Below, piece after piece: positions 18,893 through 27,914 of a DNA stretch of 64,000 nucleotides. Each line of letters opens with the position of its first letter. Positions within the stretch are counted from its first letter, which is position 1. Under the pieces are notes generated by a model, which saw nothing but the letters and a program-made list of their open reading frames with translations, did not search any database and was not told the origin of the DNA. Location of the stretch: the NCBI RefSeq assembly GCF_023806635.1, contig NZ_JAMTDQ010000044.1, forward strand, positions 1 to 64,000, written 5' to 3'. Position numbers and translations under genes: made by a program. This DNA comes from Accumulibacter sp. (GTDB taxonomy: Bacteria > Pseudomonadota > Gammaproteobacteria > Burkholderiales > Rhodocyclaceae).

Positions 18893-20473
18893 ATGAGGCA
18901 ATTCATTCTGATGTGGATGGGCATCGCGGCGCTGCTCGGCAGCGGCCGCGTGTTCGGCGATGCCGACGTCGATCGGGCGGTGCGGGCGCTCGGCGGCCGC
19001 GACGCGCTGGCTGCCATCCGCAGCCTGCAGATCCGCGGCACGGTGAAGCACTGGGAGCCCGAGCAGTCGCGCGTCCCGGGCGGCGAGAAACGCTTCGCCG
19101 GCGAGTCGGCGTTCACCCTGACGCGCGACTTCGACAGCGGCGCCGCACGCATCGACTGGCAGCGCCGGCTGGCTTACCCGGGGGCGCGCGAGTATCGCTT
19201 CAGCGAAGTGATGACGAGCGATGGCGGTCATGTCTACGGCATCGACAGCAGCGCTCGGACGAGCCAGAGCCGGGCGGCCGATCCGCCCGGCCATGCGATG
19301 TCCGGCGTCCGGCTGCAGGCGGCGCTGCGCGAGCTGGCACGCAGTTCGCCGATGCTGGCGCTCGACATGCAGCGCGCAGCGCCGCGGACGCAGGCGCTGC
19401 CGCCGCTCAGGGTCGGCGGGCGGAGCCTGCCGGCCGTGCGCTACGCCGTTGCCGGGCGCGACTTCATCGTCCTCTTCGACCCGGAGAGCGGCCTGCCGGC
19501 CCGCGTGCGCAGCCTCGATTACGATTTCGTCCGCGGCGACCTCGATTTCGACCTGGTCCTCTCCGACTGGCGGCCGGTCGGCGGCATCATGGTCGCGCAC
19601 CGGCAGGTCTACGAACTGGCGGGAGAGGTCGTCGCCGACACGGTCCTCAGCGAAGTGACGATCGACCCGCCAGCGGTCGCCGGACAGTTCGACCTGCCGG
19701 CCGGGCGGCGGCCGGCAGCGCTCGCGGGTGGGTCGGGCATCCCCGCCTACCAGTGGGTGCTGCGCCGCCAGTACATCGGTGTCTTCCTCGATTCCGACAT
19801 GCTCGGCTGGGATGCGGGCGCCGCCCGCGGCCTGGCCTTGCAGGAGATCGCTCCCGGCGTGCTGCTCGTCCAGGGCGGCTCGCACAACAGCATGGTCGTC
19901 GAGCTGGCGGACTCGCTCGTCGTCTTCGACGCGCCGATCAACGACGCGCAGGCGCAGTGGACGCTCGACGCGCTGCGCCAGAGGTTCCCGCACAAGCGCG
20001 TCCGTCATCTGGTGCTGACGCATCACCACCACGACCATATCGCCGGCGCACGCAGCTTCATCGCCACCGGCGCGACGCTGGTCGTCGGCGCCGGCGCGGC
20101 CGATCACTACCGGCGGATGGCGCTCGTCCCGCATCGCCGCAACCCGCTGCTGCCGGGCGCCGTCGGCGAGCCGCGCATCATCGAGGTGAGCGATCGCCTG
20201 CGGATCAGCGACGGTGGGCGCGAGGTTCTGGTGCTCGAGGTCGACAATCCGCACGCCAGCGCGATGCTCGTCGGCTATGTTCCCGATGCCCGGCTCGGCT
20301 TCGTCACCGATCTCTGGAGCCCCGGTCGCGAGCCGCTCGGCGAACGCGTCAACGCCGGCCAGGCAGCGCTGGTGGCGGCGGTGGCACGCTACGGCATCGA
20401 CCCCGAGCGCTTTGCCGGCGGCCACGGCAGCGTCGCTCCCTATGCACCGCTGGCGCAACTCGCGGGCAAGTGA
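18893..20473 (+). CDS. Exported MBL-fold metallo-hydrolase
   Basis: A 526-residue protein with a signal peptide (1-21). The N-terminal region of roughly 240 residues resembles lipoprotein-carrier-like beta structure. A C-terminal metallo-beta-lactamase domain follows, in which THHHHDH (about residue 377) supplies the zinc ligands and later His/Asp residues complete the site (NPHAS, GGHGS). MBL enzymes hydrolyse esters, thioesters, lactams or lactones; the substrate cannot be predicted. GGAGGAG precedes the ATG. The gene converges on the comB-like gene, with a strong hairpin between. Confidence 0.8.
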   Translation: MRQFILMWMGIAALLGSGRVFGDADVDRAVRALGGRDALAAIRSLQIRGTVKHWEPEQSRVPGGEKRFAGESAFTLTRDFDSGAARIDWQRRLAYPGAREYRFSEVMTSDGGHVYGIDSSARTSQSRAADPPGHAMSGVRLQAALRELARSSPMLALDMQRAAPRTQALPPLRVGGRSLPAVRYAVAGRDFIVLFDPESGLPARVRSLDYDFVRGDLDFDLVLSDWRPVGGIMVAHRQVYELAGEVVADTVLSEVTIDPPAVAGQFDLPAGRRPAALAGGSGIPAYQWVLRRQYIGVFLDSDMLGWDAGAARGLALQEIAPGVLLVQGGSHNSMVVELADSLVVFDAPINDAQAQWTLDALRQRFPHKRVRHLVLTHHHHDHIAGARSFIATGATLVVGAGAADHYRRMALVPHRRNPLLPGAVGEPRIIEVSDRLRISDGGREVLVLEVDNPHASAMLVGYVPDARLGFVTDLWSPGREPLGERVNAGQAALVAAVARYGIDPERFAGGHGSVAPYAPLAQLAGK

Positions 20474-20481
20474 GCGGACAG

Positions 20482-20508
20482 GCGATCGTTGCCGGCGGCG
20501 ACGATCGC
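20482..20508. terminator. Bidirectional hairpin between convergent genes
   Basis: A 12-bp stem (GCGATCGTTGCC with its near-perfect complement, one G-T pair) and a 3-base loop occupy the 36-bp space between converging stops at 20473 and 20510. There is no T tract, but the position suggests a shared terminator or transcript stabiliser. Confidence 0.5.
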
Positions 20509-20509
20509 T

Positions 20510-21310
20510 TCAGCAGGCGTCCGTCCGCGCTGCCGGCAGCGTGCCCCGGGTATCGGGCAGACGCAGCGCATTGCGCACTTCGCCGGCGGCCGCCAGCGGG
20601 TGTCCGGCGACCCCGGAGCGCAGGCGGCGAATCTGCAGATGGCCATCGACGTGCGCCGCCGTCAGGGCGAAGTCGAAACGGTCGGCCTGCGCACAGAGGT
20701 CGAGATCGCGCGCCGGCAGATTGGGGTTGTCGTCGGCCAGGAAACGGCGTCCGAAATCCGATTCGCGAACCCGCGTCGCGTAGTGTTCGGGATCGGGCTG
20801 CTCGCCCTGCAGCAGCGCATCGATGTAGTCGGCGCAGGCGACATCCTCGTCTCCATCGCGGTCGACCCACTCGCCGGTGATGACGAAACACACTTCAGCC
20901 GGCTGCAGTTCGAGCAGTGCGCTGGCCGTGGCGCGCGCCAGCACCAGGCTGCCGGCGAACAGCGCCCGCGCGTGGCGGAAGCGCGTCAGTCCGCGCACGC
21001 CGGCAGCCGTGGTCTGGATCAGTGGCCGGCCCGCCAGGTGGACGTGCTGCAGTTGGGCGGGCGAGTTGCCGAAATCGAAGCCGGGTATCGGGTCGCCGCC
21101 GCCGACGGCGCCGGTCGTCACCGCCTCCGGGAGCTGGCGTTGCAGGCGGAAGGCTGCGGCGATCGTCTCCACCGCGTAGATCGTTCCGGCGCCAGCCACG
21201 TAGGCGTAGGCAGCGGTGCTGAAGGAGCGCAGGACGTCGATCACCACCACCGCGTCAACCGGTTCGCGGATCGGATCGAGGCGATTCAGGAAGACGCGAC
21301 GGGTGCGCAT
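20510..21310 (-). CDS. 2-phosphosulfolactate phosphatase family (ComB-like)
   Basis: A 266-residue protein of the ComB family. It has the conserved VVVIDVLRSFSTA block near the N terminus and the GAVGGGDPIPGFDFGNSP and TTAAGVRGL segments. Archaeal ComB hydrolyses 2-phosphosulfolactate in coenzyme M synthesis. No other coenzyme M genes are present here, so the bacterial substrate may differ. The ATG at 21310 was chosen because the frame upstream lacks family similarity. It is followed on the minus strand by nothing else before the convergent MBL gene. Confidence 0.8.
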   Translation of the reverse strand: MRTRRVFLNRLDPIREPVDAVVVIDVLRSFSTAAYAYVAGAGTIYAVETIAAAFRLQRQLPEAVTTGAVGGGDPIPGFDFGNSPAQLQHVHLAGRPLIQTTAAGVRGLTRFRHARALFAGSLVLARATASALLELQPAEVCFVITGEWVDRDGDEDVACADYIDALLQGEQPDPEHYATRVRESDFGRRFLADDNPNLPARDLDLCAQADRFDFALTAAHVDGHLQIRRLRSGVAGHPLAAAGEVRNALRLPDTRGTLPAARTDAC

Positions 21311-21418
21311 GGCGGCGTGCAACTCCTCAGGTCGTGGTGGATCGGAAGTGGCCGCCGAGTATCCGCGATGTCCGGCCACCCGTCAAACGCCGATTGCCGT
21401 CGCCGCCAGGCCGCTGGC

Positions 21419-21835
21419 TCAGGGGCGGCGCAGTTCGTTTTCCGACCACCAGCGGAGTTGCGACACCTTGCCGCTGCCCAGCAGGATCGACTCGATCGCC
21501 GTCGCCAGCCGCTCGACCGTCGGCGCGTTCGGCAGCTTGCGGAACCATTTGCGGACGGTTGGCTTTGCCGGTTCGATGAAGCAGAGAAAGCCATTCGCAT
21601 GGGCTTCGTAGTTGCCACAACCGACCCACAGCGGATAATCGGCGTGCTGCAGCCCGACGCGGACGCCCCACATCTCGACCGTCAGCGACTCGACCGGAAA
21701 GCCGTGCGCCGGCAGTTCCTGTGCCAGGAACTCCGCCAGACGGATGCCGTAACGGCCGGGGTTGAGCTGTTGGTCCTCGCCGGGGTAGGGCGGGAAGTCG
21801 GCGGAAACGAACTCCACCTGGGCACGCATCGACAA
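21419..21835 (-). CDS. Hypothetical protein, 138 residues
   Basis: A soluble acidic-basic mixed protein not recognised as a named family. Conserved-looking features are LWVGCGNYEAHANGFLCF in the middle and a Trp-rich C terminus (KWFRK, RWWSE). The start is a TTG at 21835 with AGGAG eight bases upstream; an ATG at 21829 is an alternative. The upstream ORF in another frame overlaps its first 154 bases. Coding is supported by the balanced composition compared with the Arg-rich shadow frames. Confidence 0.55.
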   Translation of the reverse strand: MSMRAQVEFVSADFPPYPGEDQQLNPGRYGIRLAEFLAQELPAHGFPVESLTVEMWGVRVGLQHADYPLWVGCGNYEAHANGFLCFIEPAKPTVRKWFRKLPNAPTVERLATAIESILLGSGKVSQLRWWSENELRRP

Positions 21836-22635
21836 TGGATCGACTCCTTCCGGAACCTGGATGAAAAGCGGCGCGCTGACCGCGCCGGCACGACATTCGG
21901 TGGCTTGCCGGCGGGGCCACGGTGCCGTGGCTTGCCAGCCGACGGCGGCGACCCGCTTGCACCGTCACCGCCCGCCGCTCGACCGCGGACCAGCCGCAGC
22001 CAGAGTTGCGCATCGTACGGCAGTGTGTGGCGCCTGTCAGCAGTCGCCGGCGCGCTGGCGACAGGCGGGCCGAGCAGCACCTTCTCGACGAGCACGCCGT
22101 CGACCCGGTAGGCGGTGGCCGCGAAGGGTGCATCGAGGCGCAGCAGGAATTCCGGCGCCGCGAGCAGCCGGGCGACGAAGCGGTTTTGTTCGGCAGCGGT
22201 GGCACGCGCCAGCCGTGGCGTCCATTCGCTGCTCCGGGCAGCCGCCTCGAGCAGGTGGCGCGCAATCCACGGATGCCCGACGGCGCGGCCGAGGGCCAGC
22301 GAGGCCAGCGGCGGGGCGTCGTCGCCGCGGCTCGCCAGCCATTCGCCGACGACCCGCCGGTAGTCTGCCTCGCTCAGCGTGCAGCGCGAAAAGGCCGAGC
22401 GGTCGGCGCGCAGCACGGCGTGCGCCGGGTCGCGCAGCGTTTCGACATGCGGCTCGCAGGCTGGTGCCGGCAGGATCCAGACGAGCGGCAGCGCCAGCAG
22501 AAGGCGGCTGCCGAGCCGCCTGAATCGGCGATCGGCTTGATCACGAGCAGCATGTCGCCCGGATCGCCGGCGGTTGCCGCTGCCCGCCGACGATACGTCG
22601 CCGCCGTCGCTGACGGCACCTTCCCGAATCCTCAT
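21682..22635 (-). CDS. Putative exported protein with doubtful 3' end
   Basis: A 317-residue frame not recognised as a known family. The central part (about residues 40-225) is protein-like: an Arg-rich start, a hydrophobic segment ending ILPAPACEP that looks like a signal peptide or lipobox-like site, and a helical region. From about residue 225 it becomes Arg/Ser-rich and overlaps the next gene in another frame for 154 bases, as expected of a shadow. The true C terminus may therefore be shorter or altered by a frameshift. The start is also uncertain. Confidence 0.4.
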   Translation of the reverse strand: MRIREGAVSDGGDVSSAGSGNRRRSGRHAARDQADRRFRRLGSRLLLALPLVWILPAPACEPHVETLRDPAHAVLRADRSAFSRCTLSEADYRRVVGEWLASRGDDAPPLASLALGRAVGHPWIARHLLEAAARSSEWTPRLARATAAEQNRFVARLLAAPEFLLRLDAPFAATAYRVDGVLVEKVLLGPPVASAPATADRRHTLPYDAQLWLRLVRGRAAGGDGASGSPPSAGKPRHRGPAGKPPNVVPARSARRFSSRFRKESIHCRCVPRWSSFPPTSRPTPARTNSSTPAVTASVWRSSWHRNCRRTAFRSSR

Positions 22636-22834
22636 GCGCCACCTTCGTCTGCAGAATCCGCACCGCCTGCCCGACATCGGCCATGAAAGGCGACGGTCGG
22701 CAACGACGCCACGGCTGTCGCGGGCCGTCCTGGACGGCGATTGTCGGCGGCGCCCCGAGGCGTGTCAATGCGCCCGTCAGACAGCCCATGTGCTACCATC
22801 GCCGGCGTCTTTTTCTTCCTGGAGGGGTTGGACG

Positions 22835-23650
22835 ATGCAGCGAACAAGAGTTCTTCACCTGGCGGCCAGCCGCCGCAGCCTGCAGGCCCTCGCCGTCGCC
22901 GGGTGCGCACTCCTCGCCGGTTGCGCCGGAGACGGCAGCGTGCTGGGCAGCGGGACGACGACCGTCGCCTCGGACACCGCCCGGCTGACGCGCAGCGGCT
23001 TTCTCTCGGACTACGCACGCCTGCGAGCGACCGCCTGGGGACATGGGATCGAGTGCTGGCGGGATCCGGCACTCGATGCCACGCGCTACAACGCGGTCCT
23101 GGTGTCGCGCATCGACGTCTCGCTCAGGTCGCGCGATGGCGCACCGCAGACCTTCGATCCGAAGGACATCGCGACGCTCACCGACTACTTCCATCACGCG
23201 CTCGTCAAGGCGCTGCGGCCGCAGATGCAGATCGTCACCCAGCCGGGACCGGGGGTCGTCGTCCTGCGCGTGGCACTTACCGATCTCGTGCCGACCAAGG
23301 TCAGCGACAGTGTCGCGGGGACGCTGATTCCCTACGGCTTCGTCGCCGAGGCGGGTTCCGGTGTCGCCACCGGCCGGCCGGCGGGATCGACCCCGTACAT
23401 GGGCGAGACGGGCATGGAGATGCAGTTCCGCGACGGCGCCTCGGGCCGGATTCTCGGCGAGTGCCGCGACACCGAGATCGGCCGCAAGTACGCGGTCGAT
23501 GTCAATTCCTCTGCGGTCGGCGCGGCGCAGACCTGGGCCAATGGTTACCTCAGCTCCTTCCAGGCATGGACCTATGCCAAGGATGCCTTCGACAAGTGGT
23601 CGCTGCTGGTTGCCGAGCGCCTCGCGAAGCTGCGCGCCGGGCAGTCGTAG
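22835..23650 (+). CDS. DUF3313-like lipoprotein
   Basis: A 271-residue protein with a lipoprotein signal peptide ending in the lipobox LLAGC (Cys near residue 27). The mature region contains a pattern like that of DUF3313 outer-membrane or periplasmic lipoproteins, including the FHHALVKAL helix, a VALTDLVPTK strand and a final helical segment with WANGYLSSFQAW. Function is unknown. GGAGGGG lies before the ATG. It converges on the XPB-like gene with a 28-bp gap. Confidence 0.7.
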   Translation: MQRTRVLHLAASRRSLQALAVAGCALLAGCAGDGSVLGSGTTTVASDTARLTRSGFLSDYARLRATAWGHGIECWRDPALDATRYNAVLVSRIDVSLRSRDGAPQTFDPKDIATLTDYFHHALVKALRPQMQIVTQPGPGVVVLRVALTDLVPTKVSDSVAGTLIPYGFVAEAGSGVATGRPAGSTPYMGETGMEMQFRDGASGRILGECRDTEIGRKYAVDVNSSAVGAAQTWANGYLSSFQAWTYAKDAFDKWSLLVAERLAKLRAGQS

Positions 23651-23678
23651 CGTTGCGCGGCTCGCTGCGGCGACGGCT

Positions 23679-25448
23679 TCAGGATGCCATCCCGAAGCCC
23701 AGCGAGCGAAGCCGCTCGCGAAACCGGGCCAGCTGGTTGCTGCGCACCACCAGCGTCCTTGGCCCGGCGCGCAGACACAGCGTGGACGTTTCCGGCCGGC
23801 CGGCGATCTGGGCGGCGGTTTCCGGATCGCGGCACTCGATCAGCACGGCGTTGCCGAGCATCTTCAGCGCCTGGCCATTGTGCTCGCAGAGCGCGATGAA
23901 CGATGCGAACGGCGCCGGCAACGGCTGGCCACCGGCGCTTTCGAGAAAGGCCTTCAGTTCGCTGATGGCGTGGCCTTTCTCGATCGCCGACAGCGACCTT
24001 TCGCGGTCGAGGAGCCAGCTTCCCGGCTGCGACGGGACTGCCCAGGTGTCGAGCAGCAGCGCTTCCTCGCCCGCCAGGGCGCCGCGCACGACCTCGATCT
24101 GCAGTCCCGGGGAGAATGACAGGGCGACGCTGCTGGCGATGGCGGGTGGCTGGTAGGCAGACTCACGACCCAGGATGTACGCTCCGAGCAGCGTCAGACG
24201 AAAGGCCCTGAGGCCGTCGTAGCGGCTCAGGAACGACAGGTCGTCGGTACCCCAAAGATCACGGAAGTCCGAGCGCGCCTGCGCCGGATGGACGTAGGCG
24301 ACATCGACCACGCCGAGCGTTGCCGCGTACTCGAACAGGAAAGCGAGGATGTAGCGATCCTGCAGGATGTTCCAGCCGCCCCATCCGGCATGGCCAAGGC
24401 TGCCATACTGGCGGTCGCCGAGGTAGAGCTTCCAGGCATCGTGAGTCACGGCAAAGACCCGGTCGGTCGCCCGCATGAAGCGCGAGAAGTCATCGACGGC
24501 GATCCACTGACCGACCGGACAGGCCTGCAACGTCGCCTCGATGGCCGCTCGCCGCGGAGCGACGGCGGTCATCACCCGTCCCTTGGCGTTCTGTCCCTTG
24601 ATCGCCTCGACGCGGCTGAACTCGTCGCACAGGGTGCTTTTCAGCCACTTCTGCCAGAGTCCGCGCAGCACCTGTGCCGGCGGTGTGGTGAGGGCCCTGA
24701 CGCCGCCCGGGCTGAGTTGCAGGCGGCCGGACACGACCGACGCGAGGCCGCCGGCCTGCAGCAGCAGCGGCCAGGCGAAGGCCTTGATCGGGCCGATTTC
24801 CTGGCTCCACCGGTGCTGCTGCACCGCATGCGGGTAATGGTCGCCACCCGCCAGCCTGTCGCTCAGCAAGCGCTGGCTGGCGGCGCCCGGCAGCGCCGTC
24901 TTGTCGCTGACCTGCACCCGCTCCTGCTCGACGGTACGCAGCATGACGAGCACTTCCTGCAAGGCTTCGCGTTCGGTCAGGCGGACGACCTGGAGCGGGT
25001 CTGCGGCCAGCTCTGCCAAGGTCGCGATGCCTGGCGGTGCGGGAGGCGGAACGAAGGCCTGCAGCCGGGGCCGGAGGTCGGTCGGCACGACGTAGCAGCC
25101 TTCAGTCGGCGAGTACAGGATGAACAGGCACAAGGCAGTCCTCTTGCCTGCGGAATGGCTGTACGACCTCGCCGGGGCGATGTGGAAGGCCGGTGCGCGC
25201 TGGTACCTGGCGCGAAATCGCCGATCGGAGTACTCGCCGAGCGGGTGATGCGCCGCTTCGGCGACTGCAGTCTGCTGCATCTCGTCCAGCAGAGTCCAGA
25301 CTGCCTTCAGCTCGGGGCCGCACATGGCGACGACGATCCGTTCGATCAGATCGTCCTTGCGCGGGCTCGCGGCGCCACTCGGCAGGTAGCCCACCAGATC
25401 CTTCAGCTCGGCTACGGTGAGGCATCCGAGCAAGTCGCTCAGAGTCAT
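23679..25448 (-). CDS. XPB/Ssl2 N-domain-like protein, no helicase core
   Basis: A 589-residue protein. The N terminus (LTVAELKDLVGYLP, residues 8-21) is SAP-like. The C-terminal 170 residues resemble the helicase-associated XPB/Ssl2 N-terminal-type domain, with ISELKAFLES followed by a PLP-rich linker, IECRDPETA and a final RFRERLRSLGF helix. None of the helicase motifs (Walker A, DEAH) is present. The ATG at 25448 is chosen because GGAG lies six bases upstream; an ATG at 25454 is too close to it. It is 49 bp downstream of an Hsp70-like gene on the same strand. A nucleic-acid-binding role is suggested; domain assignment is from memory, not a search. Confidence 0.6.
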   Translation of the reverse strand: MTLSDLLGCLTVAELKDLVGYLPSGAASPRKDDLIERIVVAMCGPELKAVWTLLDEMQQTAVAEAAHHPLGEYSDRRFRARYQRAPAFHIAPARSYSHSAGKRTALCLFILYSPTEGCYVVPTDLRPRLQAFVPPPAPPGIATLAELAADPLQVVRLTEREALQEVLVMLRTVEQERVQVSDKTALPGAASQRLLSDRLAGGDHYPHAVQQHRWSQEIGPIKAFAWPLLLQAGGLASVVSGRLQLSPGGVRALTTPPAQVLRGLWQKWLKSTLCDEFSRVEAIKGQNAKGRVMTAVAPRRAAIEATLQACPVGQWIAVDDFSRFMRATDRVFAVTHDAWKLYLGDRQYGSLGHAGWGGWNILQDRYILAFLFEYAATLGVVDVAYVHPAQARSDFRDLWGTDDLSFLSRYDGLRAFRLTLLGAYILGRESAYQPPAIASSVALSFSPGLQIEVVRGALAGEEALLLDTWAVPSQPGSWLLDRERSLSAIEKGHAISELKAFLESAGGQPLPAPFASFIALCEHNGQALKMLGNAVLIECRDPETAAQIAGRPETSTLCLRAGPRTLVVRSNQLARFRERLRSLGFGMAS

Positions 25449-25497
25449 CGACATCTCCAGTCGCCCGGCAACGGGCGTCGAATCGTGCACCCGAAGA

Positions 25498-27345
25498 TCA
25501 GTCGCCGGCGCCGGCGCGCACGTCGAACTCGACCTTCCAGCGCTGCGGACCGTCGTGCGGCAGGGCCTCGAGTTCGAGCGTGCCGGCTTCGGTGACGCGC
25601 GCGTGCAGCCGGACGCGCACGACTTCGCCGACGGCGCGACCATCGGCCGGCAGCGTCGTCTGGATCTCGTCGAGCTCCTGCAGTTCGTCGGGCTGCCATT
25701 CCTCGAGCAGCGTGCCGACCTCGTCCTGGCGGCGCACCGACGAGCCGAAGAAGCGGAAGCGTACCTGCTCGCCGACGACCAGACCGAACTCCATTGCCGG
25801 CAACGCCGCGTCGCTCCCTTCCTCCATGCCGAAAGGCGCCAGGCACAGTGCCTGCACCGGCGGCTGCATGCCGGGAACGGCAGGCATCACCGATTCGACG
25901 GCGACATAGTAGGCGCGCGCCGTACCGCCGCGGATGCGCACGCCCTGGCCGCGCCGGACGTAACCGTAGTAGGCGGCGCCCCGGGCGACGGCGAGGTCGA
26001 GGTCGGCGCCTTCGAGCAGCCGCGCCGGCGCGGCGCCTTCGGCGGCGAGCCAGGAGTTGATGATCGCCAGCGTGCGTTCGGCGAGCAGCTCGGACTTGAA
26101 AACGCCGCCATTGAAGAGGACGGCGGTCGGATGCAGGAAGCTGGCGCCGTCCGGCAGCCGGCTGCTGAAGCCCTCGAGGTCGGCGGTCGCCGCCACCTGG
26201 CGGGCGAGGAAGGCGGCGAGATGGCGGGTGATGGCGGCATCCTGCGCGTAGGGCAGGCCGAGCTGCGTCAGGCCGGCGCGGCCGCGGCCCTGCGGCCGGT
26301 CGCCGATCGCCGCCGGCGGGAAGAAGCCGTCGATCAGCGTCGCGCCGAGTTCCTCGCGCGTCAGTTCGCTGCGCAGCGAAGCGCCGATCAGCCGCGCGCC
26401 GCGGCTGGCGATGACCAGCGGCACGGACGCCAGGTCGGGATCGCCGAGCAGCGCTTCCTTGGCCGACCGGCAGGCGTGCGTCAGCGCGCGCAACTGCCAG
26501 GCGTCGAGCTTGCTGCCCTGCGCCGAGAGCTTGCCGGCAACGGCGTAGGCGAGTGCCAGATCCATGTTGTCGCCACCGAGCAGGATGTGCTCGCCGACGG
26601 CGACGCGGTGCAGCTCGAGGTTCCCGTCTCGCTCGAGGACAGCGATCAGCGAGAAGTCGCTGGTGCCACCGCCGACGTCGACGACGAGGATGATGTCGCC
26701 CGGCTGCACCTGCTTGCGCCAGCCACCACCGCTCTTCTGGATCCAGCTGTAGAGCGCCGCCTGCGGCTCTTCGAGCAGGATCATCCGCGCGCAGCCGGCG
26801 GCGCGCGCCGCCTCGGCAGTCAGCTCGCGCGCCGCCGGATCGAAGGAGGCCGGGATGGTGACGACGACTTCCTGGTCGACGAAGGGCGCCTCCGGTTGTG
26901 CCAGGTCCCAGGCGGCGCGCAGATGCGCGAGGTAGCGCAGCGACGCTTCGAGCGGCGACAGCCGGGCGACTTCCGGCGGCGCATCGTTGGGCAGGATCGC
27001 TGCCCGGCGGTCGACGCCGGCGTGGCACAGCCAGCTCTTGGCGCTCGATACCAGCCGGATCGGCGTCGCCGCACCGCGGCTGCGCGCCATTTCACCGACT
27101 GCGAAGTCCTGTTCGGCCGTCCATGGCAGGTGGAGATCACCGCTGGCGAGTTCGCTGGCGTGCGGCAGGTAGATGAAAGACGGCAGCAGTCCGCGCGACT
27201 CGACCGCACCGGGTGCGGTGAGCTGGGGAATCGGCAGCACCTGCTGGCTGACCTGCTCGCCGTCGCAGGCGGCGATCTCGACGAAGGAGAGCGCGCAGTG
27301 GGTCGTTCCGAGGTCGATGCCGATCGAGAATCTGGGCTCGCTCAC
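25498..27345 (-). CDS. Hsp70-like ATPase (DnaK superfamily)
   Basis: A 615-residue protein with actin-like ATPase motifs: IGIDLGTTHCALSF at the N terminus, VVDVGGGTSDFSL near residue 205, and LFNGGVFKS near residue 415. The C-terminal part is beta-rich and shorter than in DnaK, without a long helical lid. It is a divergent Hsp70 unlike HscA elsewhere in the window. The GTG start at 27345 has GGAGGT upstream and overlaps the DUF2760 stop (GTGA). The client is unknown. Association with DUF2760 is recurrent in proteobacteria as far as I recall. Confidence 0.8.
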   Translation of the reverse strand: MSEPRFSIGIDLGTTHCALSFVEIAACDGEQVSQQVLPIPQLTAPGAVESRGLLPSFIYLPHASELASGDLHLPWTAEQDFAVGEMARSRGAATPIRLVSSAKSWLCHAGVDRRAAILPNDAPPEVARLSPLEASLRYLAHLRAAWDLAQPEAPFVDQEVVVTIPASFDPAARELTAEAARAAGCARMILLEEPQAALYSWIQKSGGGWRKQVQPGDIILVVDVGGGTSDFSLIAVLERDGNLELHRVAVGEHILLGGDNMDLALAYAVAGKLSAQGSKLDAWQLRALTHACRSAKEALLGDPDLASVPLVIASRGARLIGASLRSELTREELGATLIDGFFPPAAIGDRPQGRGRAGLTQLGLPYAQDAAITRHLAAFLARQVAATADLEGFSSRLPDGASFLHPTAVLFNGGVFKSELLAERTLAIINSWLAAEGAAPARLLEGADLDLAVARGAAYYGYVRRGQGVRIRGGTARAYYVAVESVMPAVPGMQPPVQALCLAPFGMEEGSDAALPAMEFGLVVGEQVRFRFFGSSVRRQDEVGTLLEEWQPDELQELDEIQTTLPADGRAVGEVVRVRLHARVTEAGTLELEALPHDGPQRWKVEFDVRAGAGD

Positions 27346-27914
27346 AGTTCCACCTCCGCCGCGGCAACGATGCACAGGTCGTGGCCCATCGCCAGTTGCG
27401 GCAGGAGCGTCTCGCGCACCCGCCAGCCGCGATGCGTCAGGTTGCCGGTGAATGGCGGCTGGCCGACGACGTTGCCGGTGACGCGGATCGCCGCTGCGTC
27501 GAAGCCGGCCGGCAGCGTCAGGCGGCTCCCTTCGGGCTCGTCGCGCACCGGTTCGATGCGGAAATTCTCGCGCAGCACCTTGCGGCAACCCTCATGGACG
27601 ACGCGCGCGGCGGCACCGATGTCGGCGTCGCCGTAGGCGGCGACATCCTCCTCGATGAAATCGACGAAGCGCGCCTCGCGTTGCAGTAGCCCGAGGAGCT
27701 GCAGCGCTCCGTCGGGCGCCGCGGCGAGCAGCGGCGGTGGCGCCGGCCGGGCCGCGGCGGCAGGCGGGGCCGTCGGCGCCGCTGGTTCGCGGCGCTCCTC
27801 GCCGCTGCGCAAGGCCTGGATACGGGCAGCGAGATCGCCGTCGCCAAGTATGGCGAAGAAGGTGCCGAAGGCAATCGAGATTCTGCTCAACAGGGATGGG
27901 TTGGCTGCTTTCAT
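27342..27914 (-). CDS. DUF2760 family protein
   Basis: A 190-residue protein with an N-terminal hydrophobic helix (about 8-24), an Ala/Pro-rich linker (35-68) and a conserved C-terminal domain. This domain includes LLQREARFVDFIEEDV, VHEGCRKVL and TGNVVGQPPFTGNLTHRGWR, the signature region of DUF2760. Function is unknown. AGGAAAG precedes the ATG. It is the first gene of a leftward operon with the Hsp70-like and XPB-like genes, and its stop overlaps the Hsp70-like start by 4 bases. Confidence 0.85.
   Translation of the reverse strand: MKAANPSLLSRISIAFGTFFAILGDGDLAARIQALRSGEERREPAAPTAPPAAAARPAPPPLLAAAPDGALQLLGLLQREARFVDFIEEDVAAYGDADIGAAARVVHEGCRKVLRENFRIEPVRDEPEGSRLTLPAGFDAAAIRVTGNVVGQPPFTGNLTHRGWRVRETLLPQLAMGHDLCIVAAAEVEL

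Noticed and set aside
18743-20458. 571-codon minus-strand frame
   Set aside because: It is antisense to the MBL hydrolase, which has a signal peptide and HHHHDH motif.
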